DNA of 15,772 nucleotides, taken from NCBI GenBank assembly GCA_050699055.1, contig JBOHCT010000095.1:1-15772 (forward strand), written 5' to 3'. Numbering within the stretch: position 1 is the first letter of the stretch; the number at the start of each line of letters is the position of its first letter. Of this stretch, positions 7,420-13,267 are shown piece after piece. The translations under genes were made by a program, and so were the position numbers. Source of the stretch: JBOHCT01 sp050699055 (GTDB taxonomy: Bacteria > Actinomycetota > Actinomycetes > Streptosporangiales > JBOHCT01). The notes beneath the pieces are model-generated. The model had not been told where the DNA came from. It searched no databases and was given only the letters and a program-made list of their open reading frames with translations.

Positions 7420-8841
7420 GTGACTGGCGCGGACGTCTGCTATCTGTCGGCCCGAGAGCTGGCGCGGCGCCTCCGTATGCGTGAGCTGTCCGCCCGCGAG
7501 GTTGTCGAGGCGCACCTGGCCCGGATCGAACGGCTCAACCCCCAGGTCAACGCGATCGTGACGCTGGTCGCCGACCGCGCGTTGGCCCAGGCCCGGGCCG
7601 CCGATGAGCGGCTCACGGCGGGTGAGGAGGTCGGTCCGCTGCACGGCCTGCCGGTCGCCCACAAGGACACCCACGACACGGCCGGGATCCGTACGACGTA
7701 CGGGTCGCCGCTGCTGGCCGACAACGTACCGGCACGCGACGAGCTGCTCATCGAGCGGCTGCGGGCGGCCGGCGTCATCACGCTCGGCAAGACCAACACC
7801 CCGGAGTTCGCGGCCGGCTCGCACACGGTCAACCCGGTGTTCGGCGCCACGCACAACCCGTACGACCTGTCGAAGTCCGCGGGCGGCAGCACCGGCGGGG
7901 GAGCCGTGGCGCTGGCGTGCGGTATGCACGCGCTCGCTGACGGCAGCGACATGGGCGGCTCGCTGCGCAACCCGGCGTCGTTCTGCAACGTGGTGGGCTT
8001 CCGGCCGTCGCCCGGTCGGGTGCCGACCTGGCCGGCGCAGGCGCCGTGGGCCACGATGTCGGTGCAGGGCCCGATGGGGCGGACGGTCGCGGACACCGCG
8101 CTCTTGCTCTCGGTCCTCGCCGGGCCGGACCCGCGCTCGCCGATCGCGCTCGACGAGCCGGGGGCCGCGTTCGCCGAGCCGCTCGACCGCGACCTCTCCG
8201 GCCTGCGCGTGGCCTGGTCGCCGGACTTCGGCGGGGCGCTCCCGGTCGACCCCGCCGTGACCGCGGCCCTCGAGCCCGCAGCCAAGGTGTTCGATGACCT
8301 CGGCTGCGTCGTGGAAGAGGCATGTCCCGACCTGGCCGGTGCGGACGAGGTCTTCCGTACGCTGCGGGCCTGGCAGTTCGAGCTGACGTTCGGCGCGCTG
8401 CTCGACCGCCATCGCGACCGGCTCAAGGCGACCCTCGTCTGGAACATCGAGCAGGGCCGCCGTCTCACCGGCCCCGACGTCGCGCGTGCCGAGGTCAATC
8501 ACGCCGCGCTCTACCACCGGGTGCGGGAGTTCTTCGAGCGTTACGACGCGCTGCTGCTCCCGGTCAGCCAGGTGCCGCCGTTCGACATCGACCTCGAGTA
8601 CCCCGCCGAGGTCGCGGGCGTACGGATGGAGACGTATCTCGACTGGATGCGATCCTGCTACCTCATCTCCGCGACCGGCTGCCCGGCCCTGTCCGTCCCC
8701 GCCGGCTTCACCGGTGGTGGGCTGCCGGTCGGACTGCAGATCGTCGGGCCGCATCGGGGCGACCTTGAGATGCTGCGGGTCGGGCACGCGTTCGAGCAGG
8801 TCACCCGGTACGGCGAGCGGCGCCCGCCACTCGCGCACTGA
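7420..8841 (+). CDS. Amidase-signature family hydrolase
   Basis: A 473-residue amidase of the GatA/FAAH signature family, hydrolysing a carboxamide bond through a Ser-cisSer-Lys triad. The lysine is in HGLPVAHKD (K82). The cis-serine is in SAGGSTGG (S157). The nucleophile is in GSDMGGSLRNPASFC (S181). Length and spacing are normal and no piece is missing. GGSTGGG replaces the commoner GGSSGGS, which leaves the catalytic serine in place. There is no signal peptide, so it should be cytoplasmic. The absence of neighbouring gatB/gatC and its divergence from the GatA consensus argue for a stand-alone amidase; the substrate cannot be inferred. The start at GTG 7420 fits the leaderless promoter. It is convergent with hpnH, with a long stem-loop between. 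Confidence 0.93.
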   Translation: MTGADVCYLSARELARRLRMRELSAREVVEAHLARIERLNPQVNAIVTLVADRALAQARAADERLTAGEEVGPLHGLPVAHKDTHDTAGIRTTYGSPLLADNVPARDELLIERLRAAGVITLGKTNTPEFAAGSHTVNPVFGATHNPYDLSKSAGGSTGGGAVALACGMHALADGSDMGGSLRNPASFCNVVGFRPSPGRVPTWPAQAPWATMSVQGPMGRTVADTALLLSVLAGPDPRSPIALDEPGAAFAEPLDRDLSGLRVAWSPDFGGALPVDPAVTAALEPAAKVFDDLGCVVEEACPDLAGADEVFRTLRAWQFELTFGALLDRHRDRLKATLVWNIEQGRRLTGPDVARAEVNHAALYHRVREFFERYDALLLPVSQVPPFDIDLEYPAEVAGVRMETYLDWMRSCYLISATGCPALSVPAGFTGGGLPVGLQIVGPHRGDLEMLRVGHAFEQVTRYGERRPPLAH

Positions 8842-8858
8842 CGCTGGCCCGGGAGCCT

Positions 8859-8920
8859 AGATCCGCTTCCGCGGTCTGGAAGCACCCAATTCTGCCCGAC
8901 CCGACCACGGAAACGGATCT
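8859..8920 (-). terminator. Long 18-bp stem-loop between amidase and hpnH
   Basis: The left arm AGATCCGCTTCCGCGGTC (8859-8876) and right arm GACCACGGAAACGGATCT (8903-8920) pair over 18 positions around a 26-base loop. On the plus strand two positions are C-A mismatches. In minus-strand RNA both become G-U wobbles, so the stem is continuous only when read from hpnH. This makes it a probable terminator for hpnH (stop at 8975). There is no U-tract. It may also act in the amidase direction. Confidence 0.55.
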
Positions 8921-8974
8921 GACGGTGTGAGGCGGAGTCCGGGGCCGACACTCCGGCTCAGCGCACCGGGCGGT

Positions 8975-9979
8975 TCAGACCGAGGTCAGGGCCCGCACGC
9001 TCTCCTTGAGTGAGCCGGTGGTCGCCATCACGGCGGTTGGCTCGTAGCCGCAGTGGGCCATGCAGTTGGCGCAGCGCGAGTCCCGGCCGCGGCCGTACTT
9101 CTCCCAGTCGGTGTCGTCGAGCAGCTCCTGATACGTCTTGGCGTACCCGTCGGCCATCAGGTAGCACGGCCGCTGCCAGCCGAACAGCGTATAGCAGGGG
9201 ATGCCCCACGCCGTACACGGGAAGTCGCGTTCACCCTCGAGGAAGTCGAGGAACAGCGGCGAGTGGTTGAGCCGCCACTTGCGCCGCCGCCCGTCGGCGA
9301 AGGCCTTGCGGAACATCTCGCGGGTCTCCTCCACGCCGAGGAAGCGGTCCTGGTCCGGCGCCTTCTCGTACGCGTACCCGGGAGAGATCTGCATCCGGTC
9401 GATGCCGAGCTCGTCGTTCAGGTAGTCGAGCACGTCGATGACGGTCTGCGGGGAGTCGTTGTTGAAGAACGTGCTGTTCGTATAGACCTGGAAACCCGCC
9501 GCCTTGGCGGCGCGGATCGCGTCGACGGCCTGGTCGAACACGCCGTCCTTGCTGACCGACTCGTCGTGGCGCTCGCGCAGTCCGTCGATGTGCACCATCC
9601 AGGCGAAGTTCCGCGAGGGACGGAACTTGTGCAGGTGCTTGGGCAGCAGCAGTGCGTTCGTGCACAGCACGACGAACTTGCCCCGTTTGTTCAGCCGCCG
9701 CACGATCTCGTCGATCTGCGGGTGCATCAGGGGCTCCCCGCCGGACAGCGCGACCATCGGCGCGCCGCACTCCTCGACCGCGCCGACGGCGTCCTCGACC
9801 GACATCCGCCGCTTGAGCTCCGACGCGGGGTGCTGGATCTTGCCGCAGCCCGCGCACTTGAGGTTGCACGCGAACAGCGTCTCGACCTCGACGAGCATCG
9901 CGAACTTGTCCCGGCGGCGCAGCTTCTGCTTCATCAGGTGGGTGCCCAGCTTGACCGACAGGTGCAGCGGCAAGCCCAT
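8975..9979 (-). CDS. hpnH: Adenosyl-hopene transferase HpnH (radical SAM)
   Basis: A 334-residue radical SAM enzyme. HpnH adds the 5'-deoxyadenosyl radical from S-adenosylmethionine to diploptene, giving adenosylhopane, the first step toward side-chain-extended hopanoids. The FeS motif is CNLKCAGCGK (C38, C42, C45), followed by ALSGGEPLMHP (77-87). Family hallmarks include LCTNALLLPKHL, WMVHIDGLRERHDESV, SPGYAYEKAPDQDRFL, NHSPLFLDFLEG and GWQRPCYLMADGYAKTYQEL, plus C-terminal cysteines in CANCMAHC (C303, C306, C310). ATG 9979 is chosen because it matches the family N-terminus (MGLPLHLSVKLGTHLMKQKL) and has GGAG 9 bases upstream; the frame extends to ATG 10066 but that extension is unlike HpnH. 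No squalene-hopene cyclase or other hpn gene is in the window. A TetR regulator is divergent. Confidence 0.93.
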   Translation of the reverse strand: MGLPLHLSVKLGTHLMKQKLRRRDKFAMLVEVETLFACNLKCAGCGKIQHPASELKRRMSVEDAVGAVEECGAPMVALSGGEPLMHPQIDEIVRRLNKRGKFVVLCTNALLLPKHLHKFRPSRNFAWMVHIDGLRERHDESVSKDGVFDQAVDAIRAAKAAGFQVYTNSTFFNNDSPQTVIDVLDYLNDELGIDRMQISPGYAYEKAPDQDRFLGVEETREMFRKAFADGRRRKWRLNHSPLFLDFLEGERDFPCTAWGIPCYTLFGWQRPCYLMADGYAKTYQELLDDTDWEKYGRGRDSRCANCMAHCGYEPTAVMATTGSLKESVRALTSV

Positions 9980-10045
9980 GATCGCCAGCTCCGTTCCGTG
10001 CGACAGTGGAGTGCGTGGAGGCCCGGGGCCGCCCACGTCAGCCAG

Positions 10046-10079
10046 CATACAGACTGTACGGAACATACTACTTGTATGT
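10046..10079. promoter_or_regulatory. Twin operator in the hpnH/tetR divergent promoter
   Basis: Two related inverted repeats lie between the divergent genes. One is ACATAC-N5-GTATGT (10063-10079), perfect over 6-bp arms and covering the tetR start codon. The other is CATAC-N5-GTACG (10046-10060), which contains the perfect core TACAGACTGTA (10048-10058). Both follow CATAC-N5-GTA and their centres are 18 bp apart, as expected for two TetR dimers on one face of the helix. Autoregulation and control of hpnH are inferred. Confidence 0.6.
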
Positions 10080-10093
10080 CACCACGCCGTCGA
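10064..10093. promoter_or_regulatory. Overlapping divergent -10 boxes for hpnH and tetR
   Basis: On the minus strand TAGTAT (10070-10065) is preceded by TCGACG (10093-10088) with a 17-base spacer, giving a start for hpnH near 10058. On the plus strand CATACT (10064-10069) lies six bases before the tetR ATG at 10076, suggesting a leaderless mRNA; its -35 is not recognisable. The two -10 boxes overlap and sit inside the operator, so one bound repressor could block both directions. Confidence 0.45.
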
Positions 10094-10696
10094 GACCAAC
10101 ACGTCGCCGACACGCGCGAGGCGCTGGTCGCGGCCGCCCGGGAGCTGTTCGCCGAGCGCGGGTACGCCGCCACCGGGACCGAGGAGATCGTGGCCCGCGC
10201 ACAGGTCACCAGGGGTGCGCTCTACCACCACTTCCGCGACAAGGCCGATCTCTTCCGCGCGGTCATGGAGCGGATCGCTCGTGAGGTGGCGGAGCAGCTC
10301 ATCGACCGTGAGCTGCGGCGCGCCGCCGACGGCCCAGGCGACGCGTGGGAACAGCTGAGGAACGGCTGCCAGGCCTTCCTCGACGCCTGCATGCGCAGCG
10401 ACTTTCAGCGCATCGTGCTGGTCGACGGGCCCGCCGTGCTCGGCCATGAGGCGTGGGACGCGTTGGTCGAGGAGTTCGGGTACAGCCTGCTGGCGGACTG
10501 GCTGCGCAAGGCGATCGAGGAAGGCCGAATCGACCCGCTGCCGGTCCCTCCGCTGACCCGGCTGCTGGCGGCGCTCATCTCCGAGGCGAGTCTCTACACG
10601 GCCCGCGGCGACGACCCGGCCCGGGCACGCCGCGAGGCGGGCGAGGTGCTCGACCGCCTGCTCGCCGGCCTCGACCGCGGCGCGGCGGCCGGGTAA
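10076..10696 (+). CDS. TetR/AcrR family transcriptional regulator
   Basis: A 206-residue TetR-family DNA-binding protein, a normal length. The N-terminal domain holds TREALVAAARELFAERGYAATGTEEIVARA (13-42), then the recognition helix region VTRGALYHHFRDKADLF (44-60). The rest is an all-helical ligand-binding and dimerisation domain with no recognisable ligand signature. ATG 10076 starts the conserved region with 12 preceding residues and fits a leaderless promoter. The frame remains open far upstream antisense to hpnH, which is an artefact. It is divergent from hpnH with a 96-bp gap and overlaps a palindromic operator at its own start, so it probably represses itself and hpnH; a membrane-stress or lipid ligand would be guesswork. 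Confidence 0.93.
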   Translation: MSPRRRDQHVADTREALVAAARELFAERGYAATGTEEIVARAQVTRGALYHHFRDKADLFRAVMERIAREVAEQLIDRELRRAADGPGDAWEQLRNGCQAFLDACMRSDFQRIVLVDGPAVLGHEAWDALVEEFGYSLLADWLRKAIEEGRIDPLPVPPLTRLLAALISEASLYTARGDDPARARREAGEVLDRLLAGLDRGAAAG

Positions 10697-10706
10697 GGGC
10701 CCAGGC

Positions 10707-10961
10707 TCAGGTGCCGACCGAGCCGTCGATGCGCTCGCGCAACAAATCTGCGTGGCCGTTGTGCCGCGCGTACTCCTCGATCATGTGGGTCACGATCCAC
10801 CGGACGGAGTACGTTTTCGTGCGGGGCTGCACGGTGGCGTCGAGAGAGCCGCAAGCGGCGATGATCTCTCGCGAGTGGTCGCACTCGTCGCGCCAGGTCG
10901 AGAACGCCTCCGCGACGTCGGCGGTGTCGCGTGCCGCTGGTCAGCTTGGTGCGCCCGATAA
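10707..10961 (-). pseudogene. DUF664 (DinB-like superfamily) protein, C-terminal remnant
   Basis: This lies on the minus strand, with no entry as a complete gene. Codons from about 10937 to the TGA at 10709-10707 read VAEAFSTWRDECDHSREIIA, then YSVRWIVTHMIEEYARHNGH and ADLLRERIDGSVGT. This is the very characteristic C-terminal end of DUF664 / mycothiol-transferase-like DinB proteins, including the metal-binding HMIEEYARHNGHAD stretch. Intact members have about 170-190 residues. Here an in-frame TGA lies nine codons before VAEAF, and the N-terminal 100 or so residues are replaced by the start region of the transporter gene. It is truncated and presumably non-functional. It overlaps the promoter region of the downstream EamA gene. 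Confidence 0.8.
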
Positions 10962-10975
10962 CGTAGGCGTGACCC

Positions 10976-11947
10976 ATGTCTACGACCCGAAGGCTTCCTC
11001 TCCCCGGGGCCCTGCCGCTCGGCCCCGCCCTCGTCACCGTCGGTGCCGTTCTCTGGGGCACCGACGCGCTCATGCGGCTGCCGCTGGCCCAGGAGCTGCC
11101 GGCCGCCACAGTCGTCTTCGGTGAGCACATACTCCTCGTCCTGCTCACGCTGCCGTGGCTGCCCGGTGCCGTACGGGCAGCGGCCCGCGCCGGATGGCGT
11201 ACTGTGCTGGCGGTCGCCGTGATCGGGGTGGGGTCGTCGGCGGTGGCCACGATCCTGTTCACGCAAGCGTTCACGTACGGCGACGCGGTGACGCCGCTGC
11301 TCCTGCAGAAGCTGCAGCCGATCGTCGCCGTGGCCGCAGCGGCTGTCCTGCTCGGCGAGCGCCCCCGGCGGTCGTACGGGCTGTACTTCGTGGCGGCTTT
11401 CGTCTCCGCCTGGCTGCTCGCGTTTCCCTCGCCGCTGTCCGTCGGGGCCTCCCGGCTCATCCCGGCGCTGCTCGCCGTCGGCGCCGCGGTGCTCTGGGCG
11501 GCGGGCACGGTCCTCGGCAGGTACGCCAGCCTGCACGTGACCGCTTCCCAGGTGACCAGCCTGCGCTTCGCCGGCGGCCTGGTCGGCAGCGGTATCTGGG
11601 TCGCGGCGACGTCCGGGACGTCCGGTCCCGCGATCGCGCCGCGCGGCGACTGGCTCGGAATTGTGCTGCTCGCGCTCGTGCCCGGCCTGATCGCCCTGCA
11701 GCTGTACTACCGGGGGCTGCAATCCACGCCCGCGAGCGTGGCGACGCTGTGCGAGCTGGCGTTCCCGCTCACCGCGGCGATCGTCGGCGTGGCGGTACTC
11801 GGTACGTCGCTCACCGCCGGGCAGTGGGTCGGCGCGGGCATGCTCGCCGCCGTGGTGGTGCTGCTCGGCTTCACCCGTTCGGGGTCACGTACTGTCGACC
11901 GGCCAGGTGTGGCCGCCCGCGGGGGACCCGAGCAGGAGGCGGCGTAA
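10976..11947 (+). CDS. EamA/DMT family transporter
   Basis: A 323-residue inner-membrane protein with two EamA repeats and about ten predicted helices. Helices visible by composition include LVTVGAVLWGTDALM, IGVGSSAVATILFTQAF, VAVAAAAVLLGE, VAAFVSAWLLAF, LLAVGAAVLWAAGTVLGRYA, GIVLLALVPGLIALQLYY and GMLAAVVVLLGF. The EamA signatures 'LW G.' near the start of each half and LLGERP after helix 4 are present, as is the typical LQLYYRGL. The family exports metabolites or amino acids by proton antiport; the substrate is unknown. ATG 10976 gives a short basic N-terminus before helix 1. Upstream GATAAC (10957-10962) could be a -10 box giving a very short leader. The C-terminal 20 residues are a charged cytoplasmic tail. 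Confidence 0.92.
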   Translation: MSTTRRLPLPGALPLGPALVTVGAVLWGTDALMRLPLAQELPAATVVFGEHILLVLLTLPWLPGAVRAAARAGWRTVLAVAVIGVGSSAVATILFTQAFTYGDAVTPLLLQKLQPIVAVAAAAVLLGERPRRSYGLYFVAAFVSAWLLAFPSPLSVGASRLIPALLAVGAAVLWAAGTVLGRYASLHVTASQVTSLRFAGGLVGSGIWVAATSGTSGPAIAPRGDWLGIVLLALVPGLIALQLYYRGLQSTPASVATLCELAFPLTAAIVGVAVLGTSLTAGQWVGAGMLAAVVVLLGFTRSGSRTVDRPGVAARGGPEQEAA

Positions 11948-11982
11948 GTAAGGCATACCACCAGGCGCGGGCCGAAGGCTCC

Positions 11983-12132
11983 TTATAGGGTGATGACGTC
12001 GAGCTCGGGCACGTCGTGGTAGTCCGCGTCCTGAGCCACGACGGGGATCCCGAGGGCGAGCGCGGTCGCGGCGATCCAGCTGTCGTTGACCTTCAGTGGG
12101 CGTCCGCTGTCCCGCAGCGAGACCCGCACTGT
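11983..12132 (-). pseudogene. PIN-domain (VapC-like) toxin, C-terminal remnant
   Basis: About 48 codons on the minus strand, ending at TAG 11985-11983, read VSLRDSGRPLKVNDSWIAAT, then ALALGIPVVAQDADYHDVP. This is the second half of a PIN-domain ribonuclease, with the acidic D in VNDSWIAATA and the DAD of the last metal-binding motif. The first half, with the catalytic D and E, is missing. The frame extends up to a GTG at 12213, but the added residues are unlike PIN domains. The sequence differs from the intact VapC just upstream, so it is the relic of a second toxin and not a duplicate. Confidence 0.75.
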
Positions 12133-12216
12133 TGTCGGTCCGGGCTGACCACCTCCTGTCCCGTTCCGCGGCCGTCGCCGTGGCAGCGGTTGTCGCCGGC
12201 AGGGCCTCGTCACGGA

Positions 12217-12651
12217 TCAGCTCGGGGACTCGACGCGCACGCCTACCCCTGTTGCGACCTTCCTCAGGGTCTTGTCGTAGGTCACGAAGCTCGTGAGCGC
12301 GTCCTCCAGCCCCAGGGCGCTGGCCAGTTGAATGGCGTCGAGGGTCCCTAGATGCGAGGACTCAATGGCGCCCGCGCGGTCGAGGACGTCCGTGTCGAGC
12401 ACGACCTTTGACACGGCGTCAAAGACGTCCCTTGCCTCCCGCAGCTGAAGATCGAAGGCTTCCTGGTCGACGGTCAGCCTTTCCTGATCGTCGTGATTGG
12501 CTCGTCGTACGACGCGCACGAGCTCCGTCCCGGCCAACTCTGAGGTGACGTGATCGACCTCCCGGTACTCGTCCAGGAAGGCTCGAAGGGCGGCGGACCC
12601 CTCTTCCTCGCGGATCAGCTTCACGAGTGCGCAGGCGTCGAGATAGATCAC
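12217..12651 (-). CDS. vapC: VapC-like PIN-domain ribonuclease toxin
   Basis: A 144-residue PIN-domain protein, the toxin of a type II pair; family members cleave RNA (tRNA or rRNA) using Mg2+ or Mn2+. The acidic residues expected in the active site are all present: D5 in MIYLDACALVK, E43 in ELAGTELVR, D105 in LGTLDAIQLASAL and D125 in FVTYDKTLRKVA. The length is normal and the gene seems intact. ATG 12651 overlaps the last codon and stop of the antitoxin by 4 bp (ATGA), indicating translational coupling. The RNA target cannot be predicted. Confidence 0.9.
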   Translation of the reverse strand: MIYLDACALVKLIREEEGSAALRAFLDEYREVDHVTSELAGTELVRVVRRANHDDQERLTVDQEAFDLQLREARDVFDAVSKVVLDTDVLDRAGAIESSHLGTLDAIQLASALGLEDALTSFVTYDKTLRKVATGVGVRVESPS

Positions 12652-12959
12652 CGATCGTCCTCTGCCCGTAGCTCGGACAGAGCCTGAGACAGCGGGCGCC
12701 CAGCTTCTTGCCGCGGCATCGGCCGTCGGCCGGCCAAACCCCCGCGGCGCCCAAGCCGAAGCTTCCCGCGCGCGACCAACTCCTCCCTGCGGCGTTCCTC
12801 AGCGGTCGCGGGGACCAGCCACGCCACCAGCCGGCCGTTGCTGGTGACGCGCGCGCTCTCACCCGACTCCGTGATCTCCTCGACAACGCGTCCCGGATTC
12901 CGTAGCTCTCGCACGGCGACCTCCCGGCCTCTCCAGGTGCCGCGCACCGCTCGGTCCAT
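12648..12959 (-). CDS. vapB: VapB/Phd-like antitoxin
   Basis: An antitoxin of the Phd/YefM (prevent-host-death) type. VAVRELRNPGRVVEEITES, then ARVTSNGRLVAWLVP is the DNA-binding and dimerising half. The basic, Pro/Arg-rich rest (ending SQALSELRAEDDR) should wrap the toxin. It would neutralise VapC and repress its own operon. The start is uncertain. ATG 12959 (103 residues) keeps the first beta strand whole. GTG 12914 has a good GGGAGG five bases upstream but removes part of that strand. ATG 13037 would be leaderless behind a TAGTAT box and gives an unusual 26-residue Arg/Pro-rich extension. It sits just upstream of vapC with a 4-bp overlap. Confidence 0.82.
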   Translation of the reverse strand: MDRAVRGTWRGREVAVRELRNPGRVVEEITESGESARVTSNGRLVAWLVPATAEERRREELVARGKLRLGRRGGLAGRRPMPRQEAGRPLSQALSELRAEDDR

Positions 12960-13044
12960 CGAACCCGCGAGGCGCCGCGCCGCAGGAACAGGCGGGCGCG
13001 ATCCGCTTTGCCGTTCTTCCGACACCTTCCCACTCATGTCGAAC

Positions 13045-13050
13045 ATACTA
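13045..13050 (-). promoter_or_regulatory. -10 box for the vapBC operon
   Basis: TAGTAT on the minus strand (13050-13045) precedes the ATG at 13037 by seven bases. The decamer TAGTATGTTC here is identical to that at the hpnH promoter (10070-10061). A small inverted repeat ATGT-CGA-ACAT (13036-13046) overlaps it and could be an autoregulatory site. No convincing -35 is visible (TGTGCA at 16 bases is the nearest). Confidence 0.35.
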
Positions 13051-13087
13051 GCTGATCGCCGACGTTTGCACAGTCGTGTCAGACGGA

Positions 13088-13207
13088 CCGTAGTCCTACG
13101 GCGCGACCTCGATGCCGTGCGATCGGATCGCTCGTTGTGACCCGCCCCCGTGGGTTCGGTCGTGTCTGGGCCAGCCAGGGGCTTCTGCCCGGATGAGGAC
13201 TCCGGGC
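13088..13207. repeat. Cluster of perfect palindromes upstream of the IclR gene
   Basis: The region between vapB and the IclR gene contains three perfect inverted repeats. These are CCGTAG-TC-CTACGG (13088-13101), GCGATC-G-GATCGC (13119-13131) and GCCCGGA-N7-TCCGGGC (13187-13207). A fourth, imperfect one (TTGGG/CCCAA) follows at about 13215-13227. They could be operators for IclR or VapB, or transcript hairpins. The stretch 13051-13267 holds no gene that I can support. Confidence 0.5.
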
Positions 13208-13253
13208 GGAAGGATTGGGTCCCCCAAAGCCCTGAGGAGCTGCGTCGGATCTT

Positions 13254-13259
13254 GATAAC
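13254..13259 (+). promoter_or_regulatory. -10 box of the IclR gene
   Basis: GATAAC lies eight bases before the ATG at 13268, suggesting a leaderless or nearly leaderless transcript. No good -35 is visible. No Shine-Dalgarno sequence stands close to the ATG, which supports a leaderless reading. Confidence 0.3.
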
Positions 13260-13267
13260 GTTGCCCC

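Noticed and set aside
7294..8838. The SEC-C frame stays open for another 515 codons antisense to the amidase, as if a 1348-residue protein existed.
   Set aside because: The amidase on the plus strand is complete with its catalytic triad, and the antisense extension is Arg/Gly/Pro-rich with no domain. In GC-rich DNA antisense frames often lack stops. A ribosome site supports the start at 7293.
9980..10066. An upstream ATG (10066) extending HpnH by 29 residues.
   Set aside because: The added residues do not resemble HpnH and would place the start inside the operator. ATG 9979 matches the family start and has a ribosome site.
9053..10075. A long plus-strand frame running into the TetR gene, as if TetR had a 340-residue N-terminal extension.
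   Set aside because: It is antisense to hpnH, which is certain from its motifs. The TetR homology starts at the ATG at 10076.
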